A stretch of 64,000 nt of DNA from Gammaproteobacteria bacterium (GTDB lineage Bacteria > Pseudomonadota > Gammaproteobacteria > Xanthomonadales > Wenzhouxiangellaceae): assembly GCA_021772985.1 (NCBI GenBank), contig JAJFKX010000019.1, positions 124,001 to 188,000 on the forward strand, in the 5' to 3' direction. The notes beneath the pieces were generated by a model. It made no database searches. It saw only the letters and a program-made list of their open reading frames with translations, and had not been told where the DNA came from. Position numbers and translations under genes: made by a program. Within the stretch, counting starts at the first letter, position 1, and each line of letters opens with the position of its first letter. Positions 26,897 through 35,020 of this stretch are shown one piece after another.

Positions 26897-28030
26897 ATGA
26901 ATAAATTACTGCTTGGGCTCATTTTAATAAGCGGCTACGCACTGGCTGATGATCATGCCGATCAATGGCAAACTATCTCGATGTCATCACTGGGCTGGGA
27001 TATTGAACAATTGGACGCACTGGAGTCAGCAATTGCTGATGATCAACTCAAACAAATCACCAGCGTAGTGGTCGCCCATGACGGCAAACTCGTCTATGAA
27101 CAGTATTTCAATCACAGTGATCGTGAAACACTCAATGACATACGCTCTGCCTCCAAGTCTTTCACCTCGCTGCTGGTGGGCTTGGCGCTTGAACAGGGCA
27201 AACTGCAATCAGTAACACAACCTGCATTTGCATTTTTTCCGGATAAAAAACCACGACTTAACCCTGATCCGCGCAAGGATCAAATTACCCTGCAGGACTT
27301 ACTGACCATGAGCTCGGTACTGGAATGCAACGACTGGAACCAGTATTCACGCGGCAATGAAGAACGCATGTATTTACTTGAAGACTGGTCCAGGTTTGTA
27401 CTGGATCTGCCGGTGCGTGGCATCCCACCCTGGGAAAGCAAACCGGAAGACAGCCCATATGGACGGAATTTTTCCTACTGTACCGGCGGCGTATTTTTAC
27501 TTGGTGCAATTGTTGAACGCGCGGTGGATATGCAGTTGGAAGATTTTGCTGCACAGTACCTGTTCGACCCGCTTGGCATAGTCCCGGTGCAATGGCCGCA
27601 ATCACCACTGGGGGTCGCCCAGGGCGGTGGCGGGATTCGAGCCAGAAGTATCGATTTACTAAAGCTGGGGCAGTTAATACTGAACAAAGGCCATTGGCAA
27701 GACCAACAGCTAATCAGTCAACAGTGGATTGCAGAATCGCTGGCACCACGTGCCGAGATTGGCCAGGGTGCCGCCAAGGATTATGGCTACTTGTGGTGGA
27801 TTTATAACTTTACCGTCAATCAGCATTTATATGTCACTTATGCTGCCGCCGGCAACGGTGGGAATTATATTTTCATTATTCCTGAGCTGGCGCTGGCTAC
27901 CGTGATAACCAGCACAGCTTATAATCAGCCATATATGCATACTCAGTCACAAAGCATCCTCACTGATTATGTGTTGCCGGCGGTACTGGCTGGGCAAACA
28001 GCAACTCGCGAGGCACCCAATCAGCCCTGA
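26897..28030 (+). CDS. Serine hydrolase, beta-lactamase-like (6-aminohexanoate-hydrolase type)
   Basis: 377 residues with a signal peptide (MNKLLLGLILISGYALA). The SxxK nucleophile is S84-A-S-K87 (IRSASKSF), the tyrosine motif is Y-C-T in NFSYCTGG, and a Gly-rich third motif is AAGNGGNYIF. The stretch LLTMSSVLECNDWNQYSRGNEERMYL, here cut for length, is typical of the NylB-like branch (LLTMSSGLxxDD). Substrates may be small esters or amides. The coding sequence overlaps the end of the convergent CadC-type gene by 71 bp, both 3' ends being protein-coding. The ATG is preceded by AAAGGCAATCCTG. Confidence 0.9.
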   Translation: MNKLLLGLILISGYALADDHADQWQTISMSSLGWDIEQLDALESAIADDQLKQITSVVVAHDGKLVYEQYFNHSDRETLNDIRSASKSFTSLLVGLALEQGKLQSVTQPAFAFFPDKKPRLNPDPRKDQITLQDLLTMSSVLECNDWNQYSRGNEERMYLLEDWSRFVLDLPVRGIPPWESKPEDSPYGRNFSYCTGGVFLLGAIVERAVDMQLEDFAAQYLFDPLGIVPVQWPQSPLGVAQGGGGIRARSIDLLKLGQLILNKGHWQDQQLISQQWIAESLAPRAEIGQGAAKDYGYLWWIYNFTVNQHLYVTYAAAGNGGNYIFIIPELALATVITSTAYNQPYMHTQSQSILTDYVLPAVLAGQTATREAPNQP

Positions 28031-29651
28031 GTACGGCATCACGCTGCTGAGCAATATCCTGTTGCATACGGGCAATTTCAGACTGAAAACGCTCATCAGA
28101 CAAAAGCGCTGCAAAGGTTGGCCATAACATCAACATCCGATGATCACGAAACCCGGCCGGGTATAGCTGTTCAATGGTATCAAGCGCTGCAGAATGATCT
28201 CCATATGCAGCCTGCAGGCTGGCAACCTGCAAATAACTGCTGGGCCAGCTATCGCCGGCCTGAATGTCCATCTGCATTACATTAATTTTGTGTTGATATT
28301 GTGACTCATCCAGTTGACCACGCATTGCCTTGATGATCAATGGCCAGGCCTGGGCCTGGCCATTTTCCGGCTCAACTTGCAGTGCTTGATCAAAACGCAG
28401 CTCTGCGGCCGGCAAATCATCACGCAACAAATCGAGCAAGCCCAGCTCCAACCACAACTCTGAGCGCATTACGCCGCGTTGTACGGCATTGTTGAGCACC
28501 TGTTCGGCTTCCTCAAAACGCCGGTTAACCAACAGGAATCGGGCCCGGTTCTCAGCAGCAAATACATTATCGGGCTGCAGCTCATCGGTACGCTCCAGCA
28601 ATGGCTCAGCGGCTGGATCAAACCCCAGCAGATACAATATCTGAGCGACTTGCAGATACCAGTAATGCAGCTGATCAGCGCTGCCAAAAACCTCCAGGTT
28701 CAGCCGTAGCGCTTTTACCAATTCACCATGCACCTGATACAAATAGCCCAGACTGGCTTTGGCGCCGATATGTTGTGGTGAGATGCTGAGTGCTTGCTGA
28801 TAGGCTTCAATCGCGGGCACTACTGCACCCTGTCCATCCAAACTGGCCGCCAGTGCCAGCCAGCCATTGTACAGTTGCGGATGGTTGGCAATAATCTGTT
28901 CGGCTAAAGCTTGTGCTTCATATAACCGTTGTTGGTCAGCATTAAATTTGGTTACGCTCTGAGTCAATGCCTGACTGAGACCTGTGACTGCCCGTGGATT
29001 ATCCGGCTGCAAATCAATTGCCTGCCTGAATAAGTTGATGGCCAGGCCATTGTCCAGCTGCTGATGCCGGCTTAGATATTCATTCGCTTGCTGGATATAA
29101 TCCTGGGCAGTAGCTGAACCGGCGACTGAGTTTGCCAACTCGGATGGCGGTTGCGATGAAAAATATCGTGCACTGAAAACGCCTATTACCAGTGCCAATA
29201 AAATCACCGTAACCAATCCTGCTTTAAAATGATTACTATGCCTGTTACCGGCATGTTTAACCGGCACTGACAACAATCGGTAGCCACGGCCACGCACGGC
29301 CTCAATGTATTGCGGATTCCGCCCATCATCACCCAGCGCCTGGCGTAACAGTTTGATTCGCTGGGTAACAGTCTCATCACTGACTACGGCGCCTTGCCAG
29401 GCAGCGTCGATCAAAGCTTGAACTGAAACCGGCTCAGGTGCTGAAGTCGCCAATACCCGCAATACCTCAAATGATAATGCCGGCAAGCGTATCAACTGCC
29501 CGTTGCGGCTCAATTGACGGATATCCGGTTCAAGCAGCAGGTCATCAATCTGCCAGCCGATTCCGGATTCTGGATTCTTTTGTTGCATCACATTAAGTCT
29601 AGAGCTTTTCGACGAATCAGCAACCATCGCTGATAAAAACCACCAGGACAT
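27960..29651 (-). CDS. CadC-type membrane transcriptional regulator with TPR sensor
   Basis: Up to 563 residues. An OmpR/CadC-type winged helix covers about 30-130 (SFEVLRVLATSAPEPVS, ETVTQRIKLLRQALGDD, the ending VRGRGYRLL). One membrane helix lies at about 143-163 (LVTVILLALVIGVFSARYF). The periplasmic part, 180-560, is a run of TPR-like helices (AINLFRQAIDLQPDNPRA, YQQALSISPQHIGAKASLGY, and more). It binds DNA from the membrane and should sense a periplasmic signal by protein contact. The start is uncertain: ATG 29651, ATG 29627 and ATG 29588 are in frame, none with a good ribosome site. The last fits the domain best. It lies 18 bp after soxR on the same strand. Confidence 0.9.
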   Translation of the reverse strand: MSWWFLSAMVADSSKSSRLNVMQQKNPESGIGWQIDDLLLEPDIRQLSRNGQLIRLPALSFEVLRVLATSAPEPVSVQALIDAAWQGAVVSDETVTQRIKLLRQALGDDGRNPQYIEAVRGRGYRLLSVPVKHAGNRHSNHFKAGLVTVILLALVIGVFSARYFSSQPPSELANSVAGSATAQDYIQQANEYLSRHQQLDNGLAINLFRQAIDLQPDNPRAVTGLSQALTQSVTKFNADQQRLYEAQALAEQIIANHPQLYNGWLALAASLDGQGAVVPAIEAYQQALSISPQHIGAKASLGYLYQVHGELVKALRLNLEVFGSADQLHYWYLQVAQILYLLGFDPAAEPLLERTDELQPDNVFAAENRARFLLVNRRFEEAEQVLNNAVQRGVMRSELWLELGLLDLLRDDLPAAELRFDQALQVEPENGQAQAWPLIIKAMRGQLDESQYQHKINVMQMDIQAGDSWPSSYLQVASLQAAYGDHSAALDTIEQLYPAGFRDHRMLMLWPTFAALLSDERFQSEIARMQQDIAQQRDAVLRADWVPRELLFAQPVPPATHNQ

Positions 29652-29669
29652 TGATTATTGCCGATGATA

Positions 29670-30119
29670 TCAATCAGGGTCCAGCAAGCGTGGGCCGGTT
29701 CCCTGCTCTGCCAGCTCATCCCCAGGATTGCGTAACGGGCACATCTTCAATGATAAACATCCGCAACCGATACAACCATCCAGTTGGTCACGAAGTTGGG
29801 TTAGCTTGATGATTCGCTGATCAAGTTCGGACCTCCAGATATCAGAGATTTTATTCCAATCAGCAGCTGTCGGTGTGCGCTCTTCCGGCAGCGCCTGCAA
29901 TGCTGCGCCAATATCCGCCAGTGGAATTCCAAGGCGCTGCGCAACTTTGATCACCGCCACCCGGCGCAGTACTTCGCGTTGATAACGGCGCTGATTCCCT
30001 GCATTTCGCCAGCTCTTGATCAAACCCTTGGTTTCATAAAAATGCAGAGCGGACACCGCCACACCGCAACGTTTGGCAACCTGCCCCACACTCATTTGCT
30101 GTTTGTTATTCACAACCAT
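29670..30119 (-). CDS. soxR: Redox-sensitive transcriptional activator SoxR
   Basis: 149 residues. A MerR-type helix-turn-helix ([20 protein letters not shown]) is followed by the dimerisation helix and the [2Fe-2S] cysteines C116-x2-C119-x-C121-x5-C127 ([15 protein letters not shown]), the SoxR hallmark. Oxidation of the cluster by redox-cycling compounds or superoxide switches it on. It matches the E. coli protein closely over the whole length. A SoxR-box promoter lies in the gap to the divergent 46-codon ORF (30145-30162), so SoxR probably controls that ORF and perhaps its own gene. No soxS gene is visible. Confidence 0.96.
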   Translation of the reverse strand: MVVNNKQQMSVGQVAKRCGVAVSALHFYETKGLIKSWRNAGNQRRYQREVLRRVAVIKVAQRLGIPLADIGAALQALPEERTPTAADWNKISDIWRSELDQRIIKLTQLRDQLDGCIGCGCLSLKMCPLRNPGDELAEQGTGPRLLDPD

Positions 30120-30140
30120 GGATTGCCCCTGGCCATACGC

Positions 30141-30171
30141 TTGACCTCAAGTTATGTTTAGGTTTTAAGAT
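30141..30171 (+). promoter_or_regulatory. SoxR-box promoter with 19-bp spacer
   Basis: TTGACC (30141-30146) and TAAGAT (30166-30171) are separated by 19 bp, the stretched spacing typical of MerR/SoxR-activated promoters. Inside the spacer region, 30145-30162 reads CCTCAAGTTATGTTTAGG, which differs from the E. coli soxS site (CCTCAAGTTAACTTGAGG, from memory) at 3 of 18 positions. It reads rightwards into the 46-codon ORF at 30207, with a predicted start near 30178. Operator and promoter are inferred from sequence only. Confidence 0.7.
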
Positions 30172-30206
30172 TGCCTGGCATTCTACATAACTACCAGGAA
30201 AAAACC

Positions 30207-30347
30207 ATGAACATCAAGTTTAAACTTAGCGTAGTTGCTACCGGCATTATTACCATAAATTTTTTGCTGACCGTTGCTGACTGGGCCGGCAAAGAAATCT
30301 CCAGGCACAGTGATTCGCACTGGACAGGTTTAATCTGGCAGCGATGA
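30207..30347 (+). CDS. 46-residue protein, probable SoxR target, unknown function
   Basis: The ATG follows an AGGA ribosome site 7 bp upstream and lies about 29 nt after the predicted SoxR-activated start. The product (MNIKFKLSVVATGIITINFL then a charged half ending in WTGLIWQR) has one hydrophobic segment at about 7-24, suggesting a small membrane or exported peptide. There are no cysteines. It is below the length cut-off of usual gene callers. Support is the promoter, ribosome site and spacing; codon evidence is too thin to be decisive. An ORF on the other strand overlaps it but has no such context. It may alternatively be a regulatory RNA. Confidence 0.5.
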   Translation: MNIKFKLSVVATGIITINFLLTVADWAGKEISRHSDSHWTGLIWQR

Positions 30348-30375
30348 ATATGGCTGATATTAAGTAGTCTTGAAC

Positions 30376-30400
30376 ACCAGCGGCAAACTGCACCGCTGGT
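30376..30400 (+). terminator. Hairpin after the 46-codon ORF (candidate terminator)
   Basis: ACCAGCGG (30376-30383) and CCGCTGGT (30393-30400) form a perfect 8-bp stem with a 9-nt loop, 28 bp after the stop of the small ORF. No U tract follows, so termination would be weak or Rho-dependent. Confidence 0.35.
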
Positions 30401-30506
30401 ATTCAGCAAGATTGATATCGCTGGTGGTTTCATTACGTTCTAACCATCGAAAAGCATGGGTTCGCTGATCCCTGATCAGGGATTTAAAAGTAATCATTAA
30501 TATTTC

Positions 30507-30534
30507 TTGCAAGTCGGTTAATATTATGGATAAT
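30507..30534 (+). promoter_or_regulatory. Candidate promoter of the tetR-exporter operon
   Basis: TTGCAA (30507-30512), 16 bp, then GATAAT (30529-30534), 31 bp before the ATG at 30565. The perfect operator palindrome at 30532-30553 overlaps the last three bases of the -10 element, which fits repression by the TetR protein encoded next. Confidence 0.45.
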
Positions 30535-30553
30535 AACTGACTGGTCAGTTATT
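30532..30553. promoter_or_regulatory. Perfect palindromic operator of the TetR regulator
   Basis: AATAACTGAC and GTCAGTTATT are perfect 10-bp inverted arms around a 2-bp centre (TG), 11 bp before the tetR start. Length, symmetry and position suit autoregulation by the TetR-family protein at 30565. Confidence 0.7.
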
Positions 30554-30564
30554 TATATTTAATT

Positions 30565-31197
30565 ATGCTTCGTGCACGTACCGATCAAGCCAAAGACCAA
30601 CGCCGGCAAGTTTTTTTGCATGCTGCTCTGGATGAGTTTTTTGAGCGTGGTTTTACTGCCGCACGTATGGATGACATCGCACGTCGGGCCGGCCTCTCAA
30701 AAGGTGCGCTGTATCTTTATTTTGATTCCAAGGAAGCTTTGTTTACTGCACTGGTTACCACCATTGCAATCCCGAATGTAGAACGGATTGAGGGATTTGC
30801 AGCATCAGCCGTTTCCGCATCAGCAGGCATTCATGCACTGCTCAGCCATATCCCGCATATTATCCGGGAAACACAGTTACCACGCTTCATGAAAGTTTTG
30901 ATTGCCGACTCTGGTGTATTTCCTGAAGTGGTAAGCAATTATCGCCGTCAGGTAATCGACCGCGCACTTAAAGCGATCACCAGTTTGCTTGAATATGGCC
31001 ATTCTAATGGTGAATTTAAGGTTGATAATCCTGCGCTTACCACCCGCCTGCTGGTTGCGCCAATGATCTTTTCATCCATTTGGAGCGTGGTCTTTGAAAC
31101 CGACCCGGACGCACATATTGATTTTGATGCGTTATTTGCTTTACATGAACGCATGCTATTGCGCGCACTATCGCCTGAGCTTGAAGGTAGCTTATGA
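30565..31197 (+). CDS. TetR/AcrR-family repressor of the downstream exporter
   Basis: 210 residues. The N-terminal helix-turn-helix spans about 10-55 (VFLHAALDEFFERGF, MDDIARRAGLSKGALYLYF, FDSKEALF). The C-terminal helical half should bind the inducing ligand, likely an exporter substrate. An operator palindrome lies just upstream. Its stop overlaps the start of the HlyD-type gene by 4 bp (ATGA), so regulator and exporter form one coupled unit. Confidence 0.93.
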   Translation: MLRARTDQAKDQRRQVFLHAALDEFFERGFTAARMDDIARRAGLSKGALYLYFDSKEALFTALVTTIAIPNVERIEGFAASAVSASAGIHALLSHIPHIIRETQLPRFMKVLIADSGVFPEVVSNYRRQVIDRALKAITSLLEYGHSNGEFKVDNPALTTRLLVAPMIFSSIWSVVFETDPDAHIDFDALFALHERMLLRALSPELEGSL

Positions 31198-32156
31198 ACA
31201 AGCAGCTTTGCTATTTCCGAACACTGGCCACCGCTTGCTCTGTTATCAGCTTATCTGCCTGCCAGAATGAATTGGATAACAAGCACTTCACAGGCTATGT
31301 CGAAGCGGAATATGTTTATGTTTCAAGCCCCGATTCCGGTTGGTTAATCGATGTTCCATTTCGTGAAGGCGATGAAATCAACTTTGGCAACACACTGTTC
31401 GAACTGGATAAAGACCGTCAACAGGCAGAATATGCAGAAGCGGCTGACCGCCTGAAACAAAACGAAGCGCAGGTCCGAGATGCAGCAACCGGCGCCCGCC
31501 GTGAAGAGATCAATTCATTGCAGGCTCAACTAAATGAAGCCCAAGCCACTTTGCAGTTTGCCCAGGCTGAACGTATTCGCTGGACCGAACTGGTAGCGAA
31601 AAACCTGGCATCACAAAGCCGTGCTGATCAGGTTATTTCAGAAGCGAATGTCGCATCAGCTCGGGTACGCACTATCGAAGCAAATATTGCTGTCGCCAGG
31701 CTGACCGCCCGGGATGGAACGCGGGAGGCCGCAGCGGCCGGGCGAGATGCCGCAGCAGATGTCTTAGCTCAAGCACAATGGCGGCTTGATCAACGTACAG
31801 TGAGTGCCCGTGTTAATGGCCGCATCGAACAAGTATTTCATCGCCAAGGCGAGTATGTAAATGCGGGTATTCCGGTATTGGCAATATTGCCTGAGGATGC
31901 CCTTAAGATACGCTTTTTTGTTCCGCAGATGATGCTTTCAAAACTATCGCTGGGGGCAAATGTGAACATCGCCCTTACTGAAGGTGCACAACCGGCGACT
32001 GCTCAAATCTCTTTTATAGCACGTGAAGCAGAATTCACGCCCCCGGTGATCTACAGTGAAGAATCACGAGATAAGCTGGTGTTTCTGGTCGAAGCCCGTT
32101 TGCTTGACACCGCAGGCTTACGCCCCGGCCAACCTATCGATATATACCTGCCATGA
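31194..32156 (+). CDS. HlyD-family periplasmic adaptor (lipoprotein) of an ABC exporter
   Basis: 320 residues. Signal peptide with lipobox SLSAC, so Cys23 is probably lipidated. The domains are those of membrane fusion proteins: a lipoyl/barrel part (YVEAEYVYVSSPDSGWL, ending FELDKDR), a long coiled coil at about 75-190 (Ala/Glu/Arg-rich heptads), then the second barrel half (VSARVNGRIEQVFHRQGEYV) and a C-terminal beta domain. It resembles YbhG. It should link the ABC permease to an outer-membrane channel such as TolC, which is not in the window. Overlaps of 4 bp on both sides show tight coupling. Confidence 0.92.
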   Translation: MNKQLCYFRTLATACSVISLSACQNELDNKHFTGYVEAEYVYVSSPDSGWLIDVPFREGDEINFGNTLFELDKDRQQAEYAEAADRLKQNEAQVRDAATGARREEINSLQAQLNEAQATLQFAQAERIRWTELVAKNLASQSRADQVISEANVASARVRTIEANIAVARLTARDGTREAAAAGRDAAADVLAQAQWRLDQRTVSARVNGRIEQVFHRQGEYVNAGIPVLAILPEDALKIRFFVPQMMLSKLSLGANVNIALTEGAQPATAQISFIAREAEFTPPVIYSEESRDKLVFLVEARLLDTAGLRPGQPIDIYLP

Positions 32157-33082
32157 GCGAGTTGGCAATTGATGTACGTGGACTGGTCAAACGCTTTGGA
32201 GATAAGGCCGCAGTCGACGGCGTAGACATCCAAATGCCCAAAGGGCAGGTTTGGGGCTTTCTAGGGCCCAACGGATCAGGTAAAACAACCACTATTCGTA
32301 TGATTTGCGGGCTGTTACTGCCAACCGCAGGCGAAGGGCGTTGCCTGGGATATGATATTCGCCGGGAGGCCGCCAACATTAAACGCCGCACCGGCTATAT
32401 GACCCAAAAATTTTCGTTTTGGACCGACCTGACGATCCGCGAAAACCTGGAATTCGTTGCCCGGCTTTACCAAATGCCCAACCGTCGAACACGTATTGAT
32501 GACACTCTGGAAACACTTGGCTTGAGTGATCGTCAGCATCAGATAGCCGGGGCATTATCAGGTGGCTGGAAGCAGCGTCTGGCACTTGCAGCAGTGACCA
32601 TGCACCAGCCTGAATTACTACTTTTAGACGAGCCAACCGCAGGCGTAGACCCGCAGGCGCGCCGGGATTTTTGGGATGAAATTCATCGGCTCTCAACCAA
32701 GGGGCTGACGGTGCTGGTTTCCACCCATTATATGGATGAGGCCGAACGTTGCGACCGGATTGTTTATCTCGCACATGGCAAGCTGATAACTCAGGGGCGG
32801 GTTGCTGACATCATTGCCGAATCAGGTTTGATGACATTTCGTGGAATCGGTGATGAGGTACGGGCATTAGCCGAACCCTTACGCCACCAACCTGGGGTTG
32901 AACATGCCGCATACTTTGGTGCTGCACTGCACATCAGCGGCACCGATCGTGCATCCCTGGAGCGGGCAATAACCAAGACCGAGCATAAGAAAGTTGCCTG
33001 GTCACAGGTTGAACCCAGTCTGGAAGATGTGTTTATTGCCCTGATGTCACGCACTGGCGGCGACCGGCGGTCACACGGATGA
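32153..33082 (+). CDS. ABC transporter ATP-binding protein (YbhF/drug-export type)
   Basis: 309 residues, one nucleotide-binding domain. Walker A is GPNGSGKTT (38-46), the signature is LSGGWKQRLALA, Walker B is LLLLDEPTAGVDPQ, and the switch His is in STHYMDEAERCDRI. The C-terminal 90 residues (from DIIAESGLMTF) are the small extra domain of ABC-2 exporters. It is about half the length of E. coli YbhF, which has two such domains, so it probably works as a homodimer. It energises the permease encoded next. Confidence 0.95.
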   Translation: MSELAIDVRGLVKRFGDKAAVDGVDIQMPKGQVWGFLGPNGSGKTTTIRMICGLLLPTAGEGRCLGYDIRREAANIKRRTGYMTQKFSFWTDLTIRENLEFVARLYQMPNRRTRIDDTLETLGLSDRQHQIAGALSGGWKQRLALAAVTMHQPELLLLDEPTAGVDPQARRDFWDEIHRLSTKGLTVLVSTHYMDEAERCDRIVYLAHGKLITQGRVADIIAESGLMTFRGIGDEVRALAEPLRHQPGVEHAAYFGAALHISGTDRASLERAITKTEHKKVAWSQVEPSLEDVFIALMSRTGGDRRSHG

Positions 33083-34218
33083 GTACATTGTTCAATAGCT
33101 TTGCACGCATCAATGCCGTGTTCATTAAAGAACTGATTCAGATGCGACGCGACCGATTGACCTTCGGCATGATGCTGATGATTCCAATTTTACAACTCAC
33201 TCTGTTCGGCTATGCCATCAATACAGATCCCAAAAACCTCCCCACAGCTGTACACACTGCCGAGCACACACCAGTGGTACGCACTATTCTTACAGCGCTG
33301 AAAACATCGGGCTATTACGATCTGGTCCTGGAAACCGATGACCCAGGGGATAGCGACCGCCTGTTTGCAGCTGGTGAAGTATCCTTCCTGGTCTCCATTC
33401 CAGCGGGGTTTACTGAACGTCTGGTACGTGGTGACCGACCCCAACTGCTGATTGAAGCCGACGCCTCTGATCCGGCCGCAGCATCCAATGCCGTTAGTCT
33501 GGCAGAAACCATTATCAATCAAGCCTTACGTCATGACTTAACCGGAGCATTGGCACATCTGGCTCCGACTGCAGGTCCCGTTGATGTGGTTGTCCAGCGA
33601 CGCTACAACCCTGAAGGAATTACTCAATACAACATTGTCCCTGGCCTGCTTGGGGTGATTCTTACCATGACATCGGTGATGATCACAGCCATCGCCATGA
33701 CCCGTGAAGTCGAACGCGGCACCATGGAAAATTTACTTGCCATGCCCGCCAAACCACATGAAGTGATGATAGGAAAAATTGCACCTTATCTTGCCATTGG
33801 TGGCATCCAGACAGTCATCGTATTGTTGGCGGCGCACTATATTTTTGCAGTGCCTTTTGTCGGAGCGGTATGGCTGTTGCTAGTTGGCGTTAGCCTTTTC
33901 ATCATCGCCAACCTGGCACTTGGATTCACTTTCTCGACTATTGCGAAGTCACAATTGCAGGCTATGCAGCTGACTTTCTTCTTTTTTCTGCCGTCGATTC
34001 TGCTTTCAGGTTTCATGTTCCCGTTTCGGGGTATGCCTGACTGGGCTCAGGTGATTGGTGAAATACTTCCTTTGACACATTTCCTGCGTATCGTGCGTGG
34101 AGTGATGCTGAAAAATGCGGAATGGATGGATATAAACACTGAACTGTTCGCAATAACCCTGTTTACCATCGCTGCTGGAATTCTGGCGATTGCCCGCTAT
34201 CAACGGACGCTCGACTAA
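33079..34218 (+). CDS. ABC-2 type permease (YbhS/YbhR-like)
   Basis: 379 residues. One membrane helix at about 30-48 (LTFGMMLMIPILQLTLFGYAI) is followed by a large periplasmic domain (about 50-180), then five membrane segments in the C-terminal half, with the ABC-2 signature area MENLLAMPAKPHEVMIGK and PLTHFLRIVRGVML. Only one permease gene is present, so a homodimer is expected, in contrast to the YbhS/YbhR pair. Substrates of the family are drugs, Na+ or lipophilic cations. It is the last gene of the operon; a 445-bp gap follows. Confidence 0.93.
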   Translation: MSTLFNSFARINAVFIKELIQMRRDRLTFGMMLMIPILQLTLFGYAINTDPKNLPTAVHTAEHTPVVRTILTALKTSGYYDLVLETDDPGDSDRLFAAGEVSFLVSIPAGFTERLVRGDRPQLLIEADASDPAAASNAVSLAETIINQALRHDLTGALAHLAPTAGPVDVVVQRRYNPEGITQYNIVPGLLGVILTMTSVMITAIAMTREVERGTMENLLAMPAKPHEVMIGKIAPYLAIGGIQTVIVLLAAHYIFAVPFVGAVWLLLVGVSLFIIANLALGFTFSTIAKSQLQAMQLTFFFFLPSILLSGFMFPFRGMPDWAQVIGEILPLTHFLRIVRGVMLKNAEWMDINTELFAITLFTIAAGILAIARYQRTLD

Positions 34219-34663
34219 TAACATTCCAGCATAACTGTTTATCCCAAGAACAAAACTTACCGCAAGCCGGGTATCAATATAGCAACCAGGCTACACCTGC
34301 TGGTCAGGTCTTAAGCATTGCTTCTGATAAACACTCGGTTGCATGATCTAATGCAACTCGAAGAAAAATATCATTCGCTCTTCTCACCCACAATTGGATC
34401 AACAATGTCCCTCAGTTGTGATGAAAATTCACCCCGAACTTTAGCCCATTGTTCTATTACCCCAGGCCCGCCACGCAGCACTTTGATATTCGATGTTCTT
34501 GATATTCAAAGTAGCTGAATAAAGGTCGACCATAACATCGTGCCTATTGATTAACTCATTTAGCCTTTTAGCACAATTCAACCCACCACTTGCCTGCTTT
34601 ATCGCCGGCAACTGAATACCAGCTCAACTTGACAAAACAAACTGCAATCTATAATGTCACCAT
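34219..34663. other. 445-bp gap between exporter operon and arsR-like gene
   Basis: No credible gene. A + strand frame (34318-34518) and short minus frames occur but lack ribosome sites. The minus strand holds a stretch of about 40 coherent codons (ending around 34380) that could be the tail of a decayed gene. The last 40 bp contain the arsR promoter and operator. Confidence 0.5.
34629..34655 (+). promoter_or_regulatory. Consensus-hexamer promoter of the ArsR-type gene
   Basis: TTGACA (34629-34634) and TATAAT (34650-34655) are both perfect sigma-70 hexamers, with a short 15-bp spacer. The predicted start point falls at about 34662-34664, at the ATG itself, so the messenger is probably leaderless. 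Confidence 0.65.
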
Positions 34664-34673
34664 ATGGTGACAT
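34654..34673. promoter_or_regulatory. 20-bp perfect palindrome over the arsR start codon
   Basis: ATGTCACCATATGGTGACAT is a perfect palindrome covering the end of the -10 element, the predicted transcription start and codons 1-3 of the ArsR-type gene. It is almost certainly the binding site of this dimeric repressor. Confidence 0.75.
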
Positions 34674-34999
34674 ATTCTATTCAACCCATTGATCGTATCT
34701 GGAAAGCCATCTCGGACAGCAAACGCAGGCAGATTCTTGATGCCTTGGCAGATGGGCCGAAATCAACGGGTGAAATAGTCGAGTTATTCCCTTCTATCGG
34801 CCGTACCACGGTACTGAAACACATGGGTGTACTGGAAGATGTCGACCTGATATTGGTCAAACGGCAAGGCCGGATACGTTGGAATTACCTGAACCCTATG
34901 CCGATCAGGCATGCCTGTAGCCGCTGGGTGTCAAAACATGTTGATGGTATTACCAGATCCGTTGAGCAGCTTAAAACGTTGGCTGAAAACAACCACTAA
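34664..34999 (+). CDS. ArsR-family transcriptional repressor
   Basis: 111 residues. A winged helix of the ArsR/SmtB family fills the protein: IWKAISDSKRRQILDALADG, then STGEIVELFPSIGRTTVLKHM as the recognition helix region and LVKRQGRIRWNYL as the wing. No metal-binding cysteine or histidine cluster is visible, so the inducer is probably not a metal. It pairs with the AHSA1-type gene 21 bp downstream, a common association in which the partner may bind the inducer. The ATG lies inside a perfect palindrome, and no ribosome site precedes it. Confidence 0.9.
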   Translation: MVTYSIQPIDRIWKAISDSKRRQILDALADGPKSTGEIVELFPSIGRTTVLKHMGVLEDVDLILVKRQGRIRWNYLNPMPIRHACSRWVSKHVDGITRSVEQLKTLAENNH

Positions 35000-35020
35000 A
35001 CAATACGCGAGGGTTATAAA

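Noticed and set aside
30191-30433. 80-residue minus-strand frame over the small SoxR-linked ORF
   Set aside because: It lacks a ribosome site and promoter, while the + strand frame has both in the right order.
34318-34518. 66-residue + strand frame in the gap before the ArsR-type gene
   Set aside because: No ribosome site, no domain; the opposite strand looks at least as coherent, so it is probably chance.
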